A stretch of 33,017 nucleotides of DNA from a virus. Positions 15,535-23,381 of the stretch are shown in pieces. The notes under the pieces were generated by a model that did no database searches, was not told the DNA's origin, and saw nothing but the letters and a program-made list of their open reading frames with translations. The translations under genes were made by a program, and so were the position numbers. The first letter of the stretch is position 1; every line of letters begins with the position of its first letter. The stretch covers positions 1 to 33,017 of IMG/VR virus record IMGVR_UViG_3300032282_000378. One strand, given 5' to 3'.

Positions 15535-15692
15535 TACGGCTACTACTGCTGGTTAGTGTTTTAGGCTGCGCAGATAAACGTGCAGATTGCATTGAAACTG
15601 CTAGGAATTCCTACGTAAAAATGCACCCAAAGATGAGCTACAGTGAGCTATCTACCAAGGGCAAAGAGTTTGAGCGGGGTTGTCCGCAATGA
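15531..15692 (+). CDS. Small lipoprotein in the lysis cassette (Rz1/o-spanin-like position)
   Basis: A 53-residue frame with an N-terminal lipoprotein signal, MIRLLLLVSVLGC, where Cys13 follows a V-L-G lipobox. The mature part is short and charged, with Cys20 and Cys51 possibly forming a disulphide (ADKRADCIETARNSYVKMHP and FERGCPQ). It overlaps the holin stop by four bases (ATGA) and the lysozyme start likewise. This suggests an outer-membrane lysis protein, but it lacks the proline-rich character of classical Rz1 and no Rz partner is seen next to it. The assignment as a spanin is inferred from position. Confidence 0.65.
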   Translation: MIRLLLLVSVLGCADKRADCIETARNSYVKMHPKMSYSELSTKGKEFERGCPQ

Positions 15693-16183
15693 AATTCACC
15701 GCCCTGCACGAACTTAAGTATCACGAGGGAGTAAGGAAGAAGCCTTACTTAGACAGTGTGCTTTTGTGGACAACTGGCGTAGGCCATCTTATTGCGCCGA
15801 AAGAACATTTGGAAATGACGTTTGTTCAGCGCAAGGAAGCCAAGGCTGCGGGGTTATTAAAGTGCCCAGCCGAGTGGGATAGGAGTTTAACCAATGCGGA
15901 AGTTGACGCGATTCTTGTGGCTGACCTTGGCCGTTTTGAGAGAGGCGTTCTACGTCTTTGCCCTGATGGGCTTACTCAAGGGCGGTTTAACGGGCTTGTC
16001 AGTTTTGCATTCAATGCAGGGTTAGGTCGGCTAAAGGGTTCGTCTATCCGCGCTAGGCATAACCGTGGCGATTTTGGTGGCGCTGGTGATGCTTTTCTGC
16101 TATACAGAATGGCAGGTGGCGTGGTTCAAAGGGGCTTAGAAATCCGCCGCAAAGACGAACGTGCAATGTACCTGAACGGGTAA
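15689..16183 (+). CDS. Phage lysozyme, GH24 (T4-type) endolysin
   Basis: A 164-residue muramidase that cuts the N-acetylmuramic acid-N-acetylglucosamine bond of peptidoglycan. The catalytic triad spacing of T4 lysozyme is present: Glu13 (YHEGVRKKPYLD), Asp22 and Thr28, in the frame E-x8-D-x5-T, followed by TGVGH. A further conserved block is RFNGLVSFAFNAGLGRLKGS. I chose the ATG at 15689 because it overlaps the previous stop as ATGA. A TTG start three codons upstream is possible. There is no signal peptide, so export through the holin is expected. Confidence 0.88.
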   Translation: MKFTALHELKYHEGVRKKPYLDSVLLWTTGVGHLIAPKEHLEMTFVQRKEAKAAGLLKCPAEWDRSLTNAEVDAILVADLGRFERGVLRLCPDGLTQGRFNGLVSFAFNAGLGRLKGSSIRARHNRGDFGGAGDAFLLYRMAGGVVQRGLEIRRKDERAMYLNG

Positions 16184-16186
16184 AAG

Positions 16187-18550
16187 ATGCCATTATCAAA
16201 GATACAATTTAAACCAGGTGTTAACCGCGAGAATACGCGATATACCACCGAGGGTGGTTGGTACGAGTGCGACAAAATTAGATTCCGCCAAGGCAATCCA
16301 GAAAAGATTGGCGGTTGGACTGCATTTAGTTCCAATACATTTGTTGGGGTTTGCCGCGCATTATGGAATTGGATTACGCTTGCTGCTGCAAATTTAGTCG
16401 GGGCCGGAACTAACTTAAAGTATTACATTAACCAAGGTAGTGTTTTTTATGACATCACCCCGATTCGTTCAACTGTAACACTTACAAATCCATTTACTGC
16501 TACCAATGGCTCTGCAATTATTACTGTTGTTAGCGCTGCGCATGGTTGCGGGACTGGCGATTTTGTAACTTATAGCGGCGCTGGAATTACTGGACTTGGC
16601 GGAAATATTACAGCTACGGTATTAACCAACGAATTTCAAGTTACTGTTATTGATAAAAACTCCTACACAATTACAGTCGATGTTTTAGCAAATGCAACTG
16701 ATGTTGCCGGATCTCCTGGAGGCGGGACAGTTGTAACTCAATACCAAGTTAATGTTGGTCCAGCTATTCAAGTTCCGTTGACTGGATGGGGAGCTGGAGG
16801 ATGGGGCTTGGGGACTTGGGGTTTTGGTCAAACAACGGCAAATTCTTTGCAGCTTTGGAGTAATTACAATTTTGGAGAAGATTTAATATATGGTCCGCGT
16901 GGTGGCGGCATTTATTATTGGAGGGCCAGTATTGGGACTAGCCCAATTCAATCAACAATTACAATTGGGGTGCCTGCTTTAATTACGCTGCCAATTGATT
17001 TTTATGTTTCAAATGGAACTGCAATTTCATTAATCTCAACTGGCGCGTTGCCAACTGGGTTGACTGTTGGGCCAATTTACTATGTGGTTAACTCAACAGG
17101 AAACACATTTAATTTGGCAACTTCCTCTACGCTTTCTGCAACATTAAGCTCTGTAGTTATTACTGGCAATGCGGGGCAGTTTTCTTGTGCTGCATCATCT
17201 GTTGCGCTTGTTGTAGGGCAATCTTTAACAATATCTGGAACATATGGTGGCACTGGATCTATTGCCGGATATGCCAACCCAACAATATATTATATTGTTG
17301 CAACCAATGGCAGCACAACATTTACGTTATCCACGACGCCAGGTGGTAGCGGAGTAACAACAACGGCTGGAACACCGACAGGCTTAACGTACACATTATC
17401 AACTGTAATTAACACATCCGGCGCACAATCTGGCCTTCAATATGTGTCTCAACGCGGAATAAATTTGGCGTTATTGGGCGATTCTGACACGCCTATTTAT
17501 CAAAATTATTTAGTAGTTTCGGATGCGTCTAGGTTTGTATTGGCTTTTGGAACAAATGACTATGGTTCTACTACATTAGACCCAATGCTTATTCGCTGGT
17601 CAGATCAAGAGAATCCATTTGTTTGGAAGCCAGCCATTACAAATCAGGCAGGCAGCATACGTTTATCTCACGGTTCGCAAATTGTATCGGCAATTCAATC
17701 CCGCCAAGAAATTGTGGTATTTACCGATCAAGCAGTATATTCATTGCAATATCTTGGCCCGCCATTCGTGTGGAAAACAGAATTGCTTGGCGATAACATT
17801 TCAGTAATGGGTCCCAATGCTTTGGCATTAGCATCTGGGGTAATTTACTGGATGGGGGTAGATAAATTTTACATGTACGATGGCAGGGTGCAAACTCTTA
17901 ACTGCGACCTGCGTAGATATGTATTTCAAGATTTAAATATTGAGCAGCGCGAACAAGTATATGCCGGCACTAATGAGGCATTTAATGAAATATGGTGGTT
18001 CTATTGCTCATCTGATAGCACTGTTAGCAATCGCTATGTAATTTTTAATTACCTTGAAAAGGTTTGGTATTACGGAACAATGGGCCGGACGGCGTGGCTT
18101 GATTCTGGATTGCTGCCATACCCGATTGCAGCAACATACAATAACTTATTGGTAAATCAAGAGGATGGCATTGATGATTTGGAGACCGGGACTGCCGCTC
18201 CAATTAATGCGTATATTAGTTCTTCCGAATTTGACATTGGGGATGGGCATAACTTTGGATTTGTGTATCGGATAGTTCCCGACCTTACATTTTCCGGTTC
18301 TACAAATGATGCCGCTCAAGTAACAATGACATTGTATCCATTAGAAAATTCTGGTTCTGGCGTAAGTAATTCTGGTAGTGCTCCAGTTATACGGTCAACT
18401 TCTTACAATATTGTTGAAAAGTTTACTGGGCAAATATATACAAGGGTGCGCGGAAGACAAATGATTTTTAAAATTGAGTCTACGGACACTGGAACTACTT
18501 GGCAACTTGGCGCTCCACGTATTGATATCCGGCCGGACGGCAGAAGGTAA
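16187..18550 (+). CDS. P22 gp10-like tail nozzle / DNA-stabilisation protein
   Basis: A 787-residue protein. The N-terminus, PLSKIQFKPGVNRENTRYTTEGGWYECDKI, then VRFRQGxPEKIGGW in the form IRFRQGNPEKIGGW, is the hallmark of the P22 gp10 family (packaged DNA stabilisation protein). These proteins form the tail nozzle as a beta-propeller-based hexamer. A Thr/Ser/Gly-rich insertion at about residues 250-420 holds repeat-like beta segments. The region near 460-600 includes DNPxxWxxA-like LIRWSDQENPFVWKPAI and LGDNISVMGPNALALASG. It begins 3 nt after the lysozyme stop. With the gp4-like and adaptor proteins it completes a podovirus-type tail. Confidence 0.8.
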   Translation: MPLSKIQFKPGVNRENTRYTTEGGWYECDKIRFRQGNPEKIGGWTAFSSNTFVGVCRALWNWITLAAANLVGAGTNLKYYINQGSVFYDITPIRSTVTLTNPFTATNGSAIITVVSAAHGCGTGDFVTYSGAGITGLGGNITATVLTNEFQVTVIDKNSYTITVDVLANATDVAGSPGGGTVVTQYQVNVGPAIQVPLTGWGAGGWGLGTWGFGQTTANSLQLWSNYNFGEDLIYGPRGGGIYYWRASIGTSPIQSTITIGVPALITLPIDFYVSNGTAISLISTGALPTGLTVGPIYYVVNSTGNTFNLATSSTLSATLSSVVITGNAGQFSCAASSVALVVGQSLTISGTYGGTGSIAGYANPTIYYIVATNGSTTFTLSTTPGGSGVTTTAGTPTGLTYTLSTVINTSGAQSGLQYVSQRGINLALLGDSDTPIYQNYLVVSDASRFVLAFGTNDYGSTTLDPMLIRWSDQENPFVWKPAITNQAGSIRLSHGSQIVSAIQSRQEIVVFTDQAVYSLQYLGPPFVWKTELLGDNISVMGPNALALASGVIYWMGVDKFYMYDGRVQTLNCDLRRYVFQDLNIEQREQVYAGTNEAFNEIWWFYCSSDSTVSNRYVIFNYLEKVWYYGTMGRTAWLDSGLLPYPIAATYNNLLVNQEDGIDDLETGTAAPINAYISSSEFDIGDGHNFGFVYRIVPDLTFSGSTNDAAQVTMTLYPLENSGSGVSNSGSAPVIRSTSYNIVEKFTGQIYTRVRGRQMIFKIESTDTGTTWQLGAPRIDIRPDGRR

Positions 18551-18552
18551 CT

Positions 18553-18864
18553 ATGTCTACTGGAACCACAAAAGCGCCCGCATTACCACTGGCTCCGCTA
18601 GAATATAGCCGCCAGTACCAAGATCAACTTAACAATATTTTGCGGTTATATTTTTCGCAGTTAGATAACCCAGGGACTATTGCTGGGTCAATGCAAAGAA
18701 CAGCGGCATCCACAATTGTTGCCGCATTAAATTTTAGCCAATTAGATATTGCTACAAATACATTTGTAGTTAGTTTTCCAACTGAGGCGGATTTTACTGA
18801 TTTGCGAGTTGGGGATGTATATTACGATACAACAGCCGGCAATGTCTTAAAGATAAAGGTCTAA
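18553..18864 (+). CDS. Small conserved phage structural-region protein
   Basis: A 103-residue protein. Helical N-terminal half: LEYSRQYQDQLNNILRLYFS. C-terminal beta segments: FVVSFPTEADFTDLRVGDVY and TTAGNVLKIKV. It lies between the gp10-like gene and the first internal virion protein, 2 nt from the former's stop and 1 nt from the latter's start. It resembles small proteins seen at this place in related phages. I cannot name a function, and a small tail or scaffold component is only an inference. Confidence 0.65.
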   Translation: MSTGTTKAPALPLAPLEYSRQYQDQLNNILRLYFSQLDNPGTIAGSMQRTAASTIVAALNFSQLDIATNTFVVSFPTEADFTDLRVGDVYYDTTAGNVLKIKV

Positions 18865-18865
18865 T

Positions 18866-21388
18866 ATGAGCCTCCATAACTTAGCGCAACACATGCAATC
18901 CGCTGGCCGCGGGAAAGATTCCATGCTGGTGCATATGACTCCTAGCGAAGTACATGGGCTACAAAAGCTAGCGATGGCGCATGGCGGATCTCTTACCATT
19001 AACCCTGAGACTGGGCTTCCTGAGGCTGGATTCCTATCTTCTATATTGCCAATAGTTGCTGGGTTTGCTCTTGGCCCAGCAGGACTTGGTATGACCGCAA
19101 TGAATGCTAGCTTAGCGGTGGGTGCAGTTAGTGCGCTGACCACAGGCAGTTTGAGCAAGGGCATTATGGCTGGCTTAGGCGCCTACGGCGGTGCTGGCTT
19201 GGGTGCTGGTCTTGAATCTATGGGTGCGGCCGCCGGCGCTGCGGCTCCAGCAGCAAGCACATTAGGTTCTGCTGCGGCATTGCCGGGCGCAGCCCCAGGT
19301 GCGTTCCCAACTATGATTCCTAATATAACCGCATCGCCGCTAGCGGGGGCAGCAGTTGCTCCTGGCATGACGGCAGCAGGTGGATTTTCAGGATTGCCAG
19401 CGTCATCATTGGCAAATGCAAATACAGCAAGCTCAATGTTTGGCGGCGTTGCTCCAGAAGCAATTGTGCCGCCTCCACCACAAACTGCGTTAACGCAAGT
19501 TGCGCAACCTCCAGTTGCACCAATACCAGAAGTTAGAATGGCGCCACAAATGCCCATTGCCCAACCGGCACAAAGTGTAATGTTTGGCGGTGGAAGTGCG
19601 CCGGCTACACAGCTAGGATATACCCCATCTAATCAATTGTATGCTCAACAAAACCCAGTATTGGCAGGGTTAAAAGCGGCAACATCAGATGGTATTGGCG
19701 GGCTTAAAAGTTTGTATAGCGCTATGGAAGAGAAGTCTCCTTACTCTGGTATGGCAGCAGGCTATAGCTTAATGAATGCGCTTAACCAGCCGACTACAGT
19801 TTCTGGCAAAAAACATAAATCTTTAATCCGCCCATACACTTTGGCTCGCAATAGAGTTATTGATAAAGATGTTGGCCCTAGTTCGTCGGCTGAACAGCGT
19901 TACTTTGATGATGTGTATACAGCGCAAACCCCGTATGAGGCGCCAGGTCCTGAATATGCAGCAGCCGGCGGCATAATGGGGATGGCTGATGGCGGTTATG
20001 TTAATGAAACATTAGATCAAGACGCAGTAAGCGTGGAAAGCGGAAAACCTGTTCAGCCACACCCTATATATATGGGAGTGCAATCCCAACAGCCACAGCA
20101 AAATATTATTGCTCAACCTGGTAATACGATGAGTACACCAGGATTTGCTAATGGGGGAATTGCAGCTTTTGCAGATGGCGGCGGAATGCCAGAGTACGAA
20201 TATTTAGGTAATAACCAATACAAATTAAAAAACCCAGTTAGCACTACCTCCACAACTACCCCTAAATTTAGCCCAACAGGGCAGAAGCTAGACGCATATG
20301 GCGGGTTCACTTCTCAATACGGGCAGTATGTAAATGCACAAGGTCAAGCCTTACCTTGGTATATGAATCCATCTACTGCCAATGACCCTGAAGCTGCAAA
20401 ACAACGCAGTCCAGTGGAGCAATCTCGCTTTCAAGGAATGTTGCAACAAACCGGAACAGCAACATCCGCCCCAGTAACAACCCAAGAGGGATTGGAGGCT
20501 ATTTACCAAAGTCAATTTGGAAGATCGGTTGACCCTGGTGGCATAGAGTCATATTTAAATAAAGGCTATACACCAGCACAAATTACTGGGTTTTTACAAA
20601 GTTCTGAAGAATATGCGCCGATAAAAGAAAAGATTGCAGCGGAAACTAAAGCCGCAGCAGCAGCATCTCCAACTCAAGTAGCAAATATATATAGTGATAT
20701 TTTTGGCCGTTCGCCAGATGTTGGTGGGCTGGATTATTATACTGGTCAACAAATGACACCAGAGGATATTAAAAAATCTTTGATGGAATCTGAAGAGTAT
20801 AAAAAGAAATTAACAACTCCTTTTGTTGCGCCGATTAGTTATACAGGCAGCTCATTATCTTATGACGAAATTAAAAATCAACTTGGTCATAATCCTACTT
20901 TGCAAGAAATTGGAACTGCCAATAGGGCATTTATTCCAAATAGAGCCACTATTGCTGGCGCGCCAGAATACCAAACGCCCGAACAACAACTTGGATTAGC
21001 TCCAACTAAAGCAATTAGCGCAACGCCAGATTTTTATTCTATGATGAATAAAAAGCTTGCTGAGCAAGGCGGGTATGCTGCCGGCGGAGATATTAATGCT
21101 TATAGTCTTGGCGGCTATTCTGATGGCGGACGTTTACTTAAAGGCCCTGGCGATGGCGTTAGTGATTCTATTCCAGCTAGTATTGGTGATCGTCAGCCTG
21201 CTCGTCTTGCTGACGGAGAGTTCGTTGTACCAGCCCGGATTGTTTCAGAATTGGGTAATGGCTCAACTGAAGCGGGTGCTAAACGTCTTTATGCGATGAT
21301 GGATAGGGTGCAAAAAGCACGCACCAAAACTATGGGCAAAGGTAAAGTTGCTGTTAACTCTAAGGCAGATAAATATTTGCCGGCATGA
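18866..21388 (+). CDS. Large internal virion protein with two DUF4214 units
   Basis: An 840-residue protein. N-terminus: MLVHMTPSEVHGLQKLAMAH, GGSLTINPETGLPEAGFL. A long Gly/Ala-rich hydrophobic tract (about residues 60-180) could enter membranes. Residues about 538-590 and 600-650 are DUF4214-like units (IYQSQFGRSVDPGGIESYL; IYSDIFGRSPDVGGLDYY). Short GGIMGMADGG, GGIAAFADGG and GGYSDGG elements recur. The C-terminus from about residue 757, LKGPGDGVSDSIPAS then ARLADGEFVVPARIVSELGN, is a conserved phage segment. It starts the internal or ejection-protein module. Membrane action is inferred. Confidence 0.7.
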   Translation: MSLHNLAQHMQSAGRGKDSMLVHMTPSEVHGLQKLAMAHGGSLTINPETGLPEAGFLSSILPIVAGFALGPAGLGMTAMNASLAVGAVSALTTGSLSKGIMAGLGAYGGAGLGAGLESMGAAAGAAAPAASTLGSAAALPGAAPGAFPTMIPNITASPLAGAAVAPGMTAAGGFSGLPASSLANANTASSMFGGVAPEAIVPPPPQTALTQVAQPPVAPIPEVRMAPQMPIAQPAQSVMFGGGSAPATQLGYTPSNQLYAQQNPVLAGLKAATSDGIGGLKSLYSAMEEKSPYSGMAAGYSLMNALNQPTTVSGKKHKSLIRPYTLARNRVIDKDVGPSSSAEQRYFDDVYTAQTPYEAPGPEYAAAGGIMGMADGGYVNETLDQDAVSVESGKPVQPHPIYMGVQSQQPQQNIIAQPGNTMSTPGFANGGIAAFADGGGMPEYEYLGNNQYKLKNPVSTTSTTTPKFSPTGQKLDAYGGFTSQYGQYVNAQGQALPWYMNPSTANDPEAAKQRSPVEQSRFQGMLQQTGTATSAPVTTQEGLEAIYQSQFGRSVDPGGIESYLNKGYTPAQITGFLQSSEEYAPIKEKIAAETKAAAAASPTQVANIYSDIFGRSPDVGGLDYYTGQQMTPEDIKKSLMESEEYKKKLTTPFVAPISYTGSSLSYDEIKNQLGHNPTLQEIGTANRAFIPNRATIAGAPEYQTPEQQLGLAPTKAISATPDFYSMMNKKLAEQGGYAAGGDINAYSLGGYSDGGRLLKGPGDGVSDSIPASIGDRQPARLADGEFVVPARIVSELGNGSTEAGAKRLYAMMDRVQKARTKTMGKGKVAVNSKADKYLPA

Positions 21389-21798
21389 AAATACAGCCAG
21401 TATCTATAGAATCCATACATATGGTATGGCCGAAGATAGAGCCATTTTTTATACGGTCCTTAAAAGAGGGCGGGTCTAACGAATACACAATAGACCAAGT
21501 TAAAGTTCGTGTAATAGATGGCACATGGCATGTAATTGTTTGGGTTAATGAAGAAGGCAAAATATGCGGGGCAGCGGCGGTGCAATTTTTTAATCGCCCA
21601 GATGCTAGGGTTGGCTTTATAGTGCTAATTAGTGGACGCATGTTATTTTTTAAAAATAATTGTTTTGAACAATTAAAAATGTATATGGTTGCAAATGGGG
21701 CTACTTGCATAGAAGGAACAGCAAGAGCATCAGTGGCGCGGTTATGGAGCCGATATGGGCTTACGGAAAAACATAGAACTGTAGGAGTTAAATTATGA
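21385..21798 (+). CDS. GNAT-like acetyltransferase-fold protein (T7 gp13-like position)
   Basis: A 137-residue protein overlapping the previous stop as ATGA. The beta-alpha order is GNAT-like: VKVRVIDGTWHVIVWVNEEG, GAAAVQFFNRPDARVGFIVL, then a helix and ANGATCIEGTARASVARLWS with the end RYGLTEKHRTVGVKL. The usual acetyl-CoA loop (Q/R-x-x-G-x-G/A) is not clear, so enzymatic activity is doubtful. T7 gp13, which assists assembly of internal core proteins, has a GNAT-related fold and a similar neighbourhood. A non-enzymatic assembly role is therefore a fair guess. Confidence 0.6.
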   Translation: MKIQPVSIESIHMVWPKIEPFFIRSLKEGGSNEYTIDQVKVRVIDGTWHVIVWVNEEGKICGAAAVQFFNRPDARVGFIVLISGRMLFFKNNCFEQLKMYMVANGATCIEGTARASVARLWSRYGLTEKHRTVGVKL

Positions 21799-23372
21799 GT
21801 CGAATTTCATTTGGCATGATTGAGGCTGGATATATTCCTGGCGATCTTGGCGCGTTTAAAAAAGAAGCCGGCAAAATAAAATTATATGGTGATAGTGCTC
21901 CCGCTCAGCCAACAGACATAACGCAACGCAGCGTTACTTTTCCGGAGCAATTACAACCCTATGTAGAAGAAACACTGGGGAAAGCAAAGGCTTTAACTGA
22001 GCAGCCATACCAAACTTACACCGGTCAACGGCAAGCTAAATTTGACCCGATGCAGTTGCAAGCTCAACAGGCGGCGGCTAATTTAGGGCCAGCCCAACAA
22101 TTGGGCACTGCCACGCAAATGGCTGGGCTAGCCGGCTTAGCTGCGGGAAATCTTAAGTATTCTCCAACATCATTTTCTAACCAATTTGTTGCGCCTCCGG
22201 CATATCAAAATACTCAATTTACCTATGAAAAAGTAAAGCCATCTACCCAAGCTGGCGGAACAATGGCAGGTGCTCAAACTGGATACGATCCAAGCTTAAC
22301 TAATTATCAAATGGGTCCGGTTAGCGATGTAACTACGCAATCATTTGCTACTCCTGATGCTGCTACATCTTACATGTCTCCGTATATGCAAAGTGTTGTT
22401 GATATACAGCAAAGAGAGGCGCAACGTGCTGCCGATATTGCTGGCACTCAACGTAGCGCGCAAGCTGTGGGATCTGGGGCATTTGGTGGATCTAGGCAGG
22501 CCATTATGGAAGCTGAAGCTGCGCGTAACCTTGCCCAACAAAAGGGGGATATTCAAGCTCAAGGATCTCAAGCCGCATTTCAGCAAGCTCAACAGCAATT
22601 TAATGCTGAGCAGGCCGCAAGATTGCAAGCGCAGCAAGCAAATCAACAGGCTGGTCTTACTATAGGGCAGCAAAATTTGGCGGCTAATTTGGGCGTTCAA
22701 CAACTTGGCAAGGGTCAAATTGGCCTGCAAACCGCATTAGCAAATTTATCCAATACCCAACAGGCGAATGTTCAAAACTTAGCGGCCAAATTGCAAACGC
22801 AAGGGTTAAATGCCCAGCAAGCTTTGCAGGCCGCTTTGGCCAATCAGCAAATGAATATGACTGCGCAGCAAGCAACAGAGCAGTCTAAGCAATATGGTTA
22901 TGGGCAAAGCATGACTGCCGCGCAACAGGCTGCACAGTACGGACTAGCCGCACAACAAGCGCAAGAACAGTCCAAACAATTTGGATCAAATCTTGGTTTG
23001 CAAGGAATCCAAGCTAGGTTATCTGCGGCAGGCACACTTGGTCAACTTGGCCAGACGCAATTTGGTCAACAGAAAGATATTATTAATGCTCAGGCTGCTG
23101 CTGGAGCGCAACGTCAAGCTGCGCAACAACAGTTATATGACACAAAATATCAAGACTTCTTGCGGCAACAACAATATCCATATCAACAATTAAGCTATAT
23201 GGCTGAGATGGAGCGCGGTACTCCATTAAGTAATTTTTCTCAATCTATGTATGCCGCTCCACCGTCGGTTGGAGCACAACTTGCTGGGCTTGGCACAGCG
23301 GCTTATGGTGCGAGTAGATATTTTGCGGGCGGTGGTTTGACTGCGCTGGCTTTGCATAACATGACTAAGTAA
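21795..23372 (+). CDS. Gln/Ala-rich coiled-coil internal virion protein
   Basis: A 525-residue protein overlapping the previous stop as ATGA. After an N-terminal region with QPYVEETLGKAKALTEQPYQ, residues about 195-455 are a long Gln/Ala-rich helical tract (QQAQQQFNAEQAARLQAQQA and similar), likely coiled coil. A hydrophobic C-terminus ends GASRYFAGGGLTALALHNMT. The short FAGGG end resembles the FADGG and YAEGG elements elsewhere. GGAG lies upstream of the start. It belongs to the internal or ejected virion proteins; no enzyme motif is seen. Confidence 0.68.
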   Translation: MSRISFGMIEAGYIPGDLGAFKKEAGKIKLYGDSAPAQPTDITQRSVTFPEQLQPYVEETLGKAKALTEQPYQTYTGQRQAKFDPMQLQAQQAAANLGPAQQLGTATQMAGLAGLAAGNLKYSPTSFSNQFVAPPAYQNTQFTYEKVKPSTQAGGTMAGAQTGYDPSLTNYQMGPVSDVTTQSFATPDAATSYMSPYMQSVVDIQQREAQRAADIAGTQRSAQAVGSGAFGGSRQAIMEAEAARNLAQQKGDIQAQGSQAAFQQAQQQFNAEQAARLQAQQANQQAGLTIGQQNLAANLGVQQLGKGQIGLQTALANLSNTQQANVQNLAAKLQTQGLNAQQALQAALANQQMNMTAQQATEQSKQYGYGQSMTAAQQAAQYGLAAQQAQEQSKQFGSNLGLQGIQARLSAAGTLGQLGQTQFGQQKDIINAQAAAGAQRQAAQQQLYDTKYQDFLRQQQYPYQQLSYMAEMERGTPLSNFSQSMYAAPPSVGAQLAGLGTAAYGASRYFAGGGLTALALHNMTK

Positions 23373-23381
23373 GAGGCAAAT

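Noticed and set aside
22341-22730. Minus-strand 129-residue frame opposite the Gln/Ala-rich gene
   Set aside because: It is a shadow of a repetitive coding sequence. The + strand frame has an operon-coupled start, a ribosome-binding site and sensible composition.
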